Source: Chlamydiales bacterium (GTDB taxonomy: Bacteria; Chlamydiota; Chlamydiia; Chlamydiales; FEN-1388). From it: a DNA stretch of 21,177 nucleotides. Position 1 is the stretch's first letter, and every line of letters begins with the position of its first letter. Below the pieces are notes generated by a model. That model saw only the letters and a program-made list of their open reading frames with translations, had not been told where the DNA came from and ran no database searches. This document shows positions 1-6,907 of this stretch, in pieces. A program made the position numbers and the translations under genes. The stretch covers positions 1-21,177 of the forward strand of contig JAJFUY010000348.1 of the NCBI GenBank assembly GCA_021372185.1, given 5' to 3'.

Positions 1-88
1 CTACATTATGGGCTAATAATCAGGTGCACCTTCGGCGCACAAATTACAATAACCTTCCTCTTAAACCTTCTACTTGCTATCTGTTGTT

Positions 89-119
89 ATCGTTATATCG
101 TTTTATCGTTGTAATCGTT
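89..119. repeat. Short ATCGTT repeat array (4 units)
   Basis: The hexamer ATCGTT occurs at 89, 97, 105 and 114, so the units are spaced 8, 8 and 9 bases apart. The array lies just beyond the stop codon of the minus-strand phosphatase-like gene. A short imperfect hairpin (GTGCaCC-TTC-GGcGCAC, 24-40) lies further downstream on that strand without a following T-run, so neither looks like a classical intrinsic terminator. The array could be a protein-binding site or simple-sequence drift. Confidence 0.4.
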
Positions 120-138
120 GAAAATTTTTGCAAGCTTC

Positions 139-2241
139 TCACTTTTTATCGTGTTCGTTAGATGACAAAAAATTGTAGAGGAACTGGTATTGTGCAAGGG
201 TTTGGACCATACCCGCACGACCAGATTCTGGTTTTCTCAATTCTTTTACGGTAGCTTGGATGTCAGGCGCTTGCTTTGGGAAGCGTTGCATTTGTCCTAA
301 GATATGGTGTAGGGCCACAAAGGTGCCTGTACGGCCTTTCCCAAGGCTTCCGTGAACAAGTAAGGGCCGGTTTACCCCACACATTAATCTTAGATAGTTG
401 GTGTCATTAATTAGGCGTTGCACTAGCTTGATATTGGCGCCTTGGCCTTCTTGCCAATTTTCATACTTAAGTTGGTAAACATATCTTGGTTTATGTCCTG
501 AGCAAGAGAGTTTAAACACTCTTATACTTAAACCCTCTTCATGATCTTGGCTGCCTCCGGCATAGCGTAGCTGTTCATCTATACACTTCACAGTAATATC
601 ACCGTAGCTTTCAGCCTTGGCAAGTACATCTGGCCAGTATTTAGAGCATTGGGTTTTGTCATTGGCTGCAAGCTCTGTGAGCATCAGTATAATGGGAGTA
701 TTGTGCTGCCAAACCATCTGCCAAAATTCTACTATTGAATTACATTTTGCATCTACATAGGGCCCTTGGGCACATATGTAGCTAATGCCATCAGTTACCT
801 TAACCATGCTTGCATTGATATAGCCCTCTCCGAATAGCTTGATGCGGTTCGCATCATATGCTAGCGCCGTATTGCCACCGCGATTTACTCTTATATCCAA
901 AGATGCCTGGCAGTACTCTTGAGGAAATACTTCTTTAGAAATCTGATCAAATTCTTTGGCTATTTTGGCATCATCGATATTGAATCTTTGAAGTTTTTTA
1001 TCTTCTATTAAGAATTTTCTTCGTAAAAGAAATTCATCTAGATTATCAATCTTCAATGGACCACAGACGATTATGCCTTGATAGGTTACCTGCAGGCGTA
1101 AATATTCCAATTCTAGATTCGTATTGTAAAAATACAATACAAGACGCGCATTGTCACCTTCAATAGGCCCTAAAAGGCAAGCTCCTGCCGTTTTATCTAA
1201 TTTGGCGACTATTTGGCGATGTGATCCCTCAATATAGTAGGCACTGCTCTTTATTTGCTCTAACACAGTTTCTTGTTTTGTATGCAGCTGATTTAGAGGC
1301 CTAGGGGCATTGCCAATGGGTGTAAATGTTGCCACATCCTGTATAATAGTATTTTGAACTACAAGATGGGCGGCACCCGCCTGTGGCTTTACATTGGGTA
1401 ATCGATAGTCTTGTATGCCACTTTGGAGCGCTTGTCTAAAATGTTCCCAGTCACAGCCTTCAAAATTTCGGAACTCCCATTCAAACAACTTGGGGTCAAT
1501 ATAATAACAGCCCAGAACAAACAGTGATTCTTTACATGCAACTTCTACCGTCACAGCAGTGTCAAAAGCTTCAAACATTTCCTCCTTACCTGACAGCATG
1601 TCATTACCTAGTTCCGCCGTGAGTCCACAATTAGCTAAAGTCGTTATCATGGTTTTAAGCCAAAAAATTGCTATTCGATGGTTACGACATTCTGTCATGA
1701 TAGAGGTTATGTGAGGCATCAATGCCCCTTTATAAGCAACCTCTAGCTCTTTTTGTTCTGCAAGATCAGCTTTTTGACACAGTGCTCCCACCTCTCTCAT
1801 GCAGCCTTTAGCATCTTCTCGAGAAAGATAGTGTTTGAAATACAGCCAATTTACAACTTGAGCAATCTTGTTACAATCTGTAACTTCTATCGCGCTAAAG
1901 GGGTGGCCCATTACAGCAACTTTACGCATTACGGGAGCAGGTATTGCTCCAAGCTCTTGTAATTCGATAAGTTCATCATCTGAAAACATGTCTGGCTGGC
2001 GTGCGCGAGACACAGCAAAGCTTGCATAGTTGCCAGCTTTGGACTTTTCATCAAAATTGAATACAGCATTTACTAAAGGGCGTTTAACTTGCCCTTCACG
2101 GGGTAGACTAAATTCGAATACTGTGCGACCACAATCTGCTTGATTAAAATCTAAAACCGTTACTTTCTGGCTTTCAGATTCAATATTATCTGATTCAACC
2201 GGTTTTCTCTGCACTCGCTCTCTTGTAGCTCCAATATTCAT
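139..2241 (-). CDS. Eukaryotic-type protein tyrosine phosphatase-like protein, predicted inactive, with SH2-like segment
   Basis: A 700-residue protein. Residues ~430-695 form a classical eukaryotic-type PTP domain, recognised by the YINAS segment (474-478), AQGP (491-494), the EFWQMVW helix start (505-511), KYWP (534-537), a P-loop HGSLGKGRTGT (630-640) and a Q-loop MVQTLAQYQFLY (678-689). Key catalytic positions are changed: the P-loop Cys is Gly631, the WPD loop reads W596-Q597-E598, and the pTyr-loop Tyr is Gly455. P-loop Arg637 and Q-loop Gln680/684 remain. It is therefore predicted to be a pseudophosphatase, comparable to STYX, which has the same Cys-to-Gly change. Residues ~334-412 resemble an SH2 domain with the FLVR-like strand GACLLGP (353-359), in which the pTyr-binding Arg is Gly. 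Residues 1-330 are unrecognised. There is no signal peptide or membrane segment. It starts at ATG 2241 with GAGG 6 bases upstream. It may be a host-directed effector or a cytoplasmic scaffold. Confidence 0.85.
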   Translation of the reverse strand: MNIGATRERVQRKPVESDNIESESQKVTVLDFNQADCGRTVFEFSLPREGQVKRPLVNAVFNFDEKSKAGNYASFAVSRARQPDMFSDDELIELQELGAIPAPVMRKVAVMGHPFSAIEVTDCNKIAQVVNWLYFKHYLSREDAKGCMREVGALCQKADLAEQKELEVAYKGALMPHITSIMTECRNHRIAIFWLKTMITTLANCGLTAELGNDMLSGKEEMFEAFDTAVTVEVACKESLFVLGCYYIDPKLFEWEFRNFEGCDWEHFRQALQSGIQDYRLPNVKPQAGAAHLVVQNTIIQDVATFTPIGNAPRPLNQLHTKQETVLEQIKSSAYYIEGSHRQIVAKLDKTAGACLLGPIEGDNARLVLYFYNTNLELEYLRLQVTYQGIIVCGPLKIDNLDEFLLRRKFLIEDKKLQRFNIDDAKIAKEFDQISKEVFPQEYCQASLDIRVNRGGNTALAYDANRIKLFGEGYINASMVKVTDGISYICAQGPYVDAKCNSIVEFWQMVWQHNTPIILMLTELAANDKTQCSKYWPDVLAKAESYGDITVKCIDEQLRYAGGSQDHEEGLSIRVFKLSCSGHKPRYVYQLKYENWQEGQGANIKLVQRLINDTNYLRLMCGVNRPLLVHGSLGKGRTGTFVALHHILGQMQRFPKQAPDIQATVKELRKPESGRAGMVQTLAQYQFLYNFLSSNEHDKK

Positions 2242-2245
2242 ATAG

Positions 2246-2269
2246 CCTCATAATTCTCAAAAAATGAGG
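2246..2269 (-). promoter_or_regulatory. Inverted repeat covering the ribosome binding site of the phosphatase-like gene
   Basis: On the minus strand CCTCAT (2269-2264) can pair with ATGAGG (2251-2246), and the latter contains the Shine-Dalgarno GAGG. The loop is 12 bases. If transcription begins at or above 2269 the stem could hide the ribosome binding site. The nearest predicted promoter places the start at about 2268-2265, so it is uncertain whether the 5' arm is in the mRNA. Confidence 0.35.
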
Positions 2270-2273
2270 TGCT

Positions 2274-2302
2274 AGTATCATTCTAGAGCGGTTTCTTTTC
2301 AA
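2274..2302 (-). promoter_or_regulatory. Sigma70-like promoter for the phosphatase-like gene
   Basis: On the minus strand a -35 TTGAAA (2302-2297, 5 of 6 consensus) and a -10 GATACT (2279-2274, 4 of 6) are separated by exactly 17 bases. The -35 box overlaps the stop codon of the small upstream gene. The phosphatase-like gene can therefore be transcribed on its own, although read-through from the upstream gene is also possible. Confidence 0.5.
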
Positions 2303-2616
2303 CCGAAAACCAAATCAACCATGACAATTCTTTTGCCATCAATCGTTAACTTAAAGCGTGGGCTTTTGTCATCTCCAACACGTTCTATAAGTATTTTGTG
2401 CTCTTTTTTGCGGTCAAGTTCAATGGTATTATTGATCGCTTCTATAAAATAGGGAAAAAGCGGCTTCAGCTTGCCATCTGCGTAGAGAATCACTAACGGA
2501 AATCTTGCGGCATTACTACTTCCAAATTGAGGGATCTTTGGTTCACGATAGTTAAATCTTCCCATTTCAGGTTGCTTTATCACGTAAGAATCTCCGGTTT
2601 CTTCTTCGAATAGCAC
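2299..2616 (-). CDS. Small hypothetical protein
   Basis: A 105-residue protein of unknown function, not recognised. It is mixed charged and hydrophobic, with no signal peptide, membrane segment or cysteine motif. The C-terminal third (KLTIDGKRIVMVDLVFG) looks like beta strands. It is divergent from nuoA and lies 57 bases upstream of the phosphatase-like gene in the same direction, so the two may share a transcript. The start is uncertain: the longest frame opens with GTG at 2616 with no clear Shine-Dalgarno, and an internal ATG at Met18 is an alternative. A weak promoter-like pair (TTGTAA, 17 bases, TGTAAG) lies upstream on the minus strand. It could be a real small gene or a remnant of a longer one. 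Confidence 0.5.
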   Translation of the reverse strand: MLFEEETGDSYVIKQPEMGRFNYREPKIPQFGSSNAARFPLVILYADGKLKPLFPYFIEAINNTIELDRKKEHKILIERVGDDKSPRFKLTIDGKRIVMVDLVFG

Positions 2617-2650
2617 ATTTATTATTTTTGGGCTTACAAAAAATCAGTAG

Positions 2651-2662
2651 CTTGTTTACAAG
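2651..2662. promoter_or_regulatory. Possible operator palindrome between the small gene and nuoA
   Basis: CTTGTTTACAAG is an inverted repeat (CTTGT/ACAAG around TT) in the 83-base divergent region. It overlaps the weak -35 of the minus-strand gene and lies 22 bases upstream of the nuoA Shine-Dalgarno. The position suits a regulator of the divergent pair, but 12-base palindromes also arise by chance. Confidence 0.25.
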
Positions 2663-2699
2663 GGCAAAACAGTGGTGATTACTAAAGGACAAGAATCCT

Positions 2700-3056
2700 A
2701 TGACAGAATTTTACCCCGTATTTGTCTACCTTGGCTTAGTGCTTGCTATGACTTGCCTCATGCTTGGAGCCACGTGGATATTTCCCACCAAGCGCGATTC
2801 CAAGGTCAAGTTTATGCCCTATGAGTCTGGTATACAGACCGAGACACATCTTTTACAAAAGCGCTTTCCTTTAAGACACTACCTTGTAGCACTTGTGTTC
2901 TTAGTATTTGACATAGAAGTAATTTTTTTATTCCCGTGGGCAGTAATTGCCAAAGAATTTGGTGCATTTGCATTTTATGAGATGGCCTTCTTTTTAGCGG
3001 CATTAACCATTGGCTTTGCCTATATCTGGAAAAAAGGAGGATTAGAATGGGAGTAA
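2700..3056 (+). CDS. nuoA: NADH-quinone oxidoreductase subunit A
   Basis: A 118-residue membrane subunit of complex I, sitting at the junction of peripheral and membrane arms next to NuoH and NuoJ. Three hydrophobic helices are visible (about 6-28, 60-80 and 86-110). The conserved loop between helices 1 and 2 (PYESGI, residues 40-45) and the acidic helix-2 motif VFDIEVIFLFPWA are typical of the family. The length is normal. It starts at ATG 2700 with AAAGGA 10 bases upstream. It is first in the operon and overlaps nuoB by 10 bases. No strong promoter is obvious: a TATTAT (2620-2625) resembles a -10 box but lacks a good -35. Confidence 0.97.
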   Translation: MTEFYPVFVYLGLVLAMTCLMLGATWIFPTKRDSKVKFMPYESGIQTETHLLQKRFPLRHYLVALVFLVFDIEVIFLFPWAVIAKEFGAFAFYEMAFFLAALTIGFAYIWKKGGLEWE

Positions 3057-3547
3057 ACCCCAAAGAAAAAACACCCTTTATGGTGGCACCCTTAGAGCTT
3101 TTAATTAACTGGGCACGTAAAAACTCGCTATGGCCGGCTCAGTTTGGCCTTGCCTGCTGTGCTATTGAGATGATGTCAACCGCTGCTAGCCGCTATGACA
3201 TGGCACGCTTTGGTGCCGAGGTATTCCGCGCCTCCCCCAGACAAAGTGATGTGATGATTGTGGCAGGACGCTGCAGCCAAAAAATGGCGCCAGTATTAAA
3301 AACCGTCTACGACCAGATGCTAGAGCCTAAATGGGTAATAGCTATGGGAGATTGTGCCTCCTCTGGCGGCATCTACAATAACTATGCCATCATCCAAGGC
3401 GTAGATAAAATTGTACCGGTTGATGTGTATGTTGCCGGCTGCCCGCCACGTCCAGAAGCTCTTTTAGATGGCCTCATCATGCTCCAAAAGAAAATTGCAG
3501 AAGAGGCACCCTTTAGACTTAAAGGAAGAACGCATGAAATTAGCTAA
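3047..3547 (+). CDS. nuoB: NADH-quinone oxidoreductase subunit B
   Basis: A 166-residue subunit that carries the terminal [4Fe-4S] cluster N2, which passes electrons to quinone at the NuoB/NuoD interface. All four ligands are visible: the tandem pair Cys37-Cys38 (LACCAIEMM), Cys103 (GDCASSGG) and Cys132 (GCPPRPEALL). The spacing equals that of characterised NuoB proteins. The Shine-Dalgarno AAAGGAGG lies inside the 3' end of nuoA, and the genes overlap by 10 bases, which suggests translational coupling. The 3' end overlaps nuoC by 14 bases. Nothing is unusual. Confidence 0.98.
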   Translation: MGVNPKEKTPFMVAPLELLINWARKNSLWPAQFGLACCAIEMMSTAASRYDMARFGAEVFRASPRQSDVMIVAGRCSQKMAPVLKTVYDQMLEPKWVIAMGDCASSGGIYNNYAIIQGVDKIVPVDVYVAGCPPRPEALLDGLIMLQKKIAEEAPFRLKGRTHEIS

Positions 3548-3950
3548 TAAAGAAGAGCTCATCAAAACGCTGACAAACTACAAGTCTCAAGGCTATAGCG
3601 TGCTTATGGATTTAACGGCTGTAGACTATATCACAACCACAAAAGTGATCTATTTTTTACATAATCCGGCCACTTTAGAAAAAACACGCGTTTGTGTGGG
3701 TATTACTCGTGATGAGCATCTACCAACAGCAGTTGAAATTTGGCCCGGAGCCAACTGGTATGAGCGCGAGCTGTTTGATATGTTTGGCATTACTTTTGAT
3801 AATCACCCAGACCTCACAAGAATTTTAATGCCAGATGACTGGACGGGCCACCCAATGAGACGAGATTATGCCCTTACAGAAGAACCTGTAGCCTTTAAAC
3901 ACGGCGTAGAGCCAAAAATTCCATCGGAAATTATCCCTTATGTTAGATAG
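3534..3950 (+). CDS. nuoC: NADH-quinone oxidoreductase subunit C
   Basis: A 138-residue peripheral-arm subunit (30-kDa type) that packs against NuoD in the quinone-connecting module. The signature around W75-Y76-E77-R78-E79 and FDMFGI (81-86), followed by HPDLTRILMPDDW (91-103), GHPMRRDY, is intact. I chose ATG 3534 rather than the in-frame ATG at 3468 because AAAGGAAG sits 7-8 bases before it and the earlier start would lie deep inside nuoB. The protein is at the short end for the family; the N-terminal domain is compact but the conserved core is complete. It overlaps nuoB by 14 and nuoD by 11 bases. Confidence 0.95.
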   Translation: MKLANKEELIKTLTNYKSQGYSVLMDLTAVDYITTTKVIYFLHNPATLEKTRVCVGITRDEHLPTAVEIWPGANWYERELFDMFGITFDNHPDLTRILMPDDWTGHPMRRDYALTEEPVAFKHGVEPKIPSEIIPYVR

Positions 3951-5145
3951 ACGTGAACTTATTAATTTAGATGAGCCCTCCGATAACATCATGGAGCTTA
4001 ATTTAGGCCCTCAGCACCCCTCTACGCACGGTGTTTTGCGTCTAAAATTGCGCCTTGATGGTGAAGTGGTACTTTCTTGCGATCCGGTAATTGGCTACTT
4101 ACACACCGGTGTAGAAAAAGAGTGTGAAACACGCACCTTTTTACAGATGTTTACGCTTATATCTCGCCTTGACTATCTCTCAGGACCATCAGAAGAACAT
4201 GCCTTTGCCCAGACTATAGAACAGCTGATGGATGTTGAAGTTCCGGAGCGCGCGCAGGTTATCCGCGTGATGCTTTTAGAGCTTTCTCGCCTTTCAAGCC
4301 ACCTTCTTTGGTTGGGTACAAGTGCCTTAGAGCTCAATATGTCCTCTGTCTTTATGTATGCCTTTGTTGAGCGTGAAAAAATACTGGATCTTATCGAAAG
4401 CTATTCTGGCGCGCGCATGTTCCCTAACTGCTGGAGAATAGGCGGGCTTAATCGAGATTTACCAGAAGGTTTTGTGCAAGATACTCGTAAGTTTTTAAAA
4501 GAGCTCCCCAAAGCTATCAAAGACTTAGATAATTTACTTACAGAAAACTATGTCTGGTGCGAGCGCTTAAAAGGCGTGGGCGTTATCGATAAAAAAATAG
4601 CTGAAGAGTATATGTGCACAGGGCCCCTCATTCGTGGTGCCGGTGTTGCCTACGATATTAGAAAAGCCTACCCCTATACCGGATATGAAAACTATACCTT
4701 TGATATTCCAACTTATCCAGAAGGTGACTCTTACGCACGCTATATGGTGCGCATGCAAGAGATGAGAGAAAGCGCATCAATTATCGAGCAGGCATTAAAT
4801 AAACTAAAACCCGGGCCCGTTATTGTAGATAACCGGAAAGTCGCGCTTCCTCCAAGAAAAGACCTTGCCCGCAGTATGGAAGCTGTTATCCACCAGTTTA
4901 AGCTAGTATCTGAAGGCATACACCCACCTAAAGGTGAACTGTATACCTGTGTAGAATCGGCCCGTGGCGAGCTTGGCTACTATGTAGAAACAGATGGGTC
5001 AAATAAACCTTACCGCGTCAGAGTAAGGTCTCCCTCATTTGCTCACGTTCAGGTGCTCAAGAAAATCCTACCAGGACTCATCATATCAGATGTGGTGGTA
5101 GCTATTGCTAGTGTTGATCCAATTATGGGAGATGTAGACCGCTAA
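3940..5145 (+). CDS. nuoD: NADH-quinone oxidoreductase subunit D
   Basis: A 401-residue 49-kDa-type subunit, related to the large subunit of [NiFe] hydrogenases but without metal ligands. It forms the quinone-binding pocket with NuoB. GPQHPSTHG (residues 23-31) contains the conserved quinone-site His30, and Tyr79 in SRLDYLSG corresponds to the quinone-contacting tyrosine. The C terminus ends with the family hallmark SVDPIMGDVDR. The start at ATG 3940 overlaps nuoC; ATG 3991 (MELNLGPQH) is an alternative internal start that would keep the conserved domain. The nuoD stop and the nuoE start share one base (TAATG). Confidence 0.98.
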   Translation: MLDRRELINLDEPSDNIMELNLGPQHPSTHGVLRLKLRLDGEVVLSCDPVIGYLHTGVEKECETRTFLQMFTLISRLDYLSGPSEEHAFAQTIEQLMDVEVPERAQVIRVMLLELSRLSSHLLWLGTSALELNMSSVFMYAFVEREKILDLIESYSGARMFPNCWRIGGLNRDLPEGFVQDTRKFLKELPKAIKDLDNLLTENYVWCERLKGVGVIDKKIAEEYMCTGPLIRGAGVAYDIRKAYPYTGYENYTFDIPTYPEGDSYARYMVRMQEMRESASIIEQALNKLKPGPVIVDNRKVALPPRKDLARSMEAVIHQFKLVSEGIHPPKGELYTCVESARGELGYYVETDGSNKPYRVRVRSPSFAHVQVLKKILPGLIISDVVVAIASVDPIMGDVDR

Positions 5146-5636
5146 TGCTTACTGATCAATTAAAAAACGCTATACTCACCTTGCAAAAAAAGTACCCTGA
5201 AAAGCGCTCTGCGCTTATTCCGGCACTGCATGTTGTCCAGTCAGAAATTGGCTATTTACCACACGATGTGCAGCATGAAGTGGCCGATCTTTTTGGTTTA
5301 GATGCTACAGAAGTGCATGCCATCGTTACCTTTTATGATATGTTTTATGAAGAGCCTGTAGGAAAACACCTCATCCACGTCTGCAAAAATGCCTCATGTA
5401 TGCTACGAGGCTGCGATGAAGTGCTCCAAAGCTTGTGCAGCAAGTTGAAAGGCAATAGTGACTTTACTGTGATACCCTCTGAGTGCTTAGGTGCGTGCGA
5501 TAAAGCCCCTATGATGGTTGTAGATGAAAAAGTGGTGGGTCCAGTTAGCCTGCAAGACCTTGATAAAATTATAGAAGATGCCAAAAAGGGAAAAGGTCAT
5601 CCCTCCCCTATCGGGATAGGAGATTGTAATGGATGA
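5145..5636 (+). CDS. nuoE: NADH-quinone oxidoreductase subunit E
   Basis: A 163-residue 24-kDa-type subunit of the NADH-input module. The N-terminal helical part (about 1-70) precedes a thioredoxin-like domain that binds a [2Fe-2S] cluster (N1a) through Cys80, Cys85, Cys114 and Cys118 (CKNASC and ECLGAC). Length and ligand spacing are normal. It overlaps nuoD by one base and nuoF by eight, consistent with coupled translation of the NuoE/NuoF pair. Confidence 0.97.
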   Translation: MLTDQLKNAILTLQKKYPEKRSALIPALHVVQSEIGYLPHDVQHEVADLFGLDATEVHAIVTFYDMFYEEPVGKHLIHVCKNASCMLRGCDEVLQSLCSKLKGNSDFTVIPSECLGACDKAPMMVVDEKVVGPVSLQDLDKIIEDAKKGKGHPSPIGIGDCNG

Positions 5637-6906
5637 ACTAAAGGTACTAACACGCTTTATTGACTACCCAAACCAATGCTCGATAGAAACGTATGAAAAA
5701 AATGGCGGCTATAAAGCACTCAAAAAAGCCATCCCTGATATAGCACCAGCCACGCTTATTGAAATGGTAAAGCAATCAGAACTTAGAGGCCGCGGAGGAG
5801 CTGGCTTTGTAACGGGCAACAAGTGGGGGTTTGTTCCAAAAGATCCAACACTTGCCAAATATTTAGTCTGCAATGCTGACGAGAGTGAACCTGGCACCTT
5901 TAAAGATAGGCTTTTGATAGAGCGAGATCCGCACCAAGTTATAGAAGGCATTATCCTTGCAAGTTATGCGATAGGTGCAAAGAAAGCCTTTATCTACTGC
6001 CGTGGAGAATACTATGAAGGCTTTAAAAAACTGCAGCAGGCAGTAAAAGAAGCAAAACAGCATGGCTATCTTGGTAACGACATGGATATAGTAGTGCATC
6101 CAGGAGCTGGTGCCTATATTGCTGGAGAAGAAACTGCACAATTAAACTCGCTTGAGGGCTTTAGAGCCACCCCTCGGCTCAAACCCCCGTTTCCGGCAAT
6201 TGCAGGTCTTTATAATAAGCCAACAATTATCAATAACGTAGAAACGCTCTGCAACGTGGTGCATATTGTCAATAATGGTGTTGAGTGGTTTACCTCTATT
6301 GGTATTCCAAAAAATCGCGGCACCAAGATCTTTCAGGTAAGTGGACAGGTACAAAAGCCTGGCTGCTTTGAATTTCCCCTTGGTACCTCTTTACGCACGG
6401 TATTAGATGCCGCAGGTGGTATGCTGCCTGGCCGTTCATTTAAAGCGTGCTATCCGGGTGGATCATCTTGCGAGCTACTTACAGCGCGTGATTTAGATAT
6501 TTCGATGGATTTTGAAACGCTTGCTGCAAAAAAATCAGCGCTTGGTACAGCCTCAATAATCGTGATGGATGATACAGCTGACATGGTAAAGGTAGCGCAC
6601 CGCCTCATGCAGTTTTACCAAAATGAATCTTGTGGTAAGTGCACGCCATGTCGAGAGGGCACACGCTGGACAGTGCAGATGCTAGCCCGTATAGAAGCCG
6701 GAAAGGGCACCTACAAAGACCTTGAAACGATCGACGATGTCTGCAAGAGCATGGTTTCAAATTCATTTTGTCCACTTGCTGTTGGTGCAGCCCCTCCAAT
6801 ACAGAGTGCTATGAAAGAATTTCGGGATGAATTTGTTGCCTACATCAAGAAAAACCCCGATGCCGATAAACCACAAGAAATGAAAATCGCATACCCCTAT
6901 TTATAA
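5629..6906 (+). CDS. nuoF: NADH-quinone oxidoreductase subunit F (NADH- and FMN-binding)
   Basis: A 425-residue 51-kDa-type subunit that oxidises NADH through FMN and passes electrons to [4Fe-4S] cluster N3. The glycine-rich nucleotide-binding segment RGRGGAGF (residues 53-60), the ADESEPGTFKDR segment (83-94) and GEETA (166-170) are present. Cluster ligands are Cys335, Cys338 and Cys341 (SCGKCTPCREG) and Cys381 (SFCPLA). The stretch after GEETA reads QLNSLEGFRATPR, where most homologues have LLESLEG and a Gly-containing continuation. This is a minor variation whose effect is unknown. It overlaps nuoE by eight bases and ends one base before nuoG begins. Confidence 0.98.
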   Translation: MDELKVLTRFIDYPNQCSIETYEKNGGYKALKKAIPDIAPATLIEMVKQSELRGRGGAGFVTGNKWGFVPKDPTLAKYLVCNADESEPGTFKDRLLIERDPHQVIEGIILASYAIGAKKAFIYCRGEYYEGFKKLQQAVKEAKQHGYLGNDMDIVVHPGAGAYIAGEETAQLNSLEGFRATPRLKPPFPAIAGLYNKPTIINNVETLCNVVHIVNNGVEWFTSIGIPKNRGTKIFQVSGQVQKPGCFEFPLGTSLRTVLDAAGGMLPGRSFKACYPGGSSCELLTARDLDISMDFETLAAKKSALGTASIIVMDDTADMVKVAHRLMQFYQNESCGKCTPCREGTRWTVQMLARIEAGKGTYKDLETIDDVCKSMVSNSFCPLAVGAAPPIQSAMKEFRDEFVAYIKKNPDADKPQEMKIAYPYL

Positions 6907-6907
6907 C

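Noticed and set aside
1..114. Open plus-strand frame entering from the left edge, encoding a hydrophobic C terminus ending at TAA 112-114.
   Set aside because: Only 37 codons are visible and its end runs into the ATCGTT repeat. It could be the tail of a membrane protein, but nothing in the window supports it.
2299..2616. Small gene as an antitoxin or other named family.
   Set aside because: No recognisable motif and no partner gene of toxin type nearby; left as hypothetical.
3468..3950. Longer nuoC reading from ATG 3468.
   Set aside because: It would overlap nuoB by 80 bases and lacks a good ribosome binding site, whereas ATG 3534 has AAAGGAAG at the proper distance.
6115..6180. NuoF variation after GEETA (QLNSLEGFRATPR) as evidence for an inactive subunit.
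   Set aside because: The NADH/FMN glycine-rich segment and all four cluster cysteines are intact. Two or three substitutions in this loop are not enough to claim loss of function.
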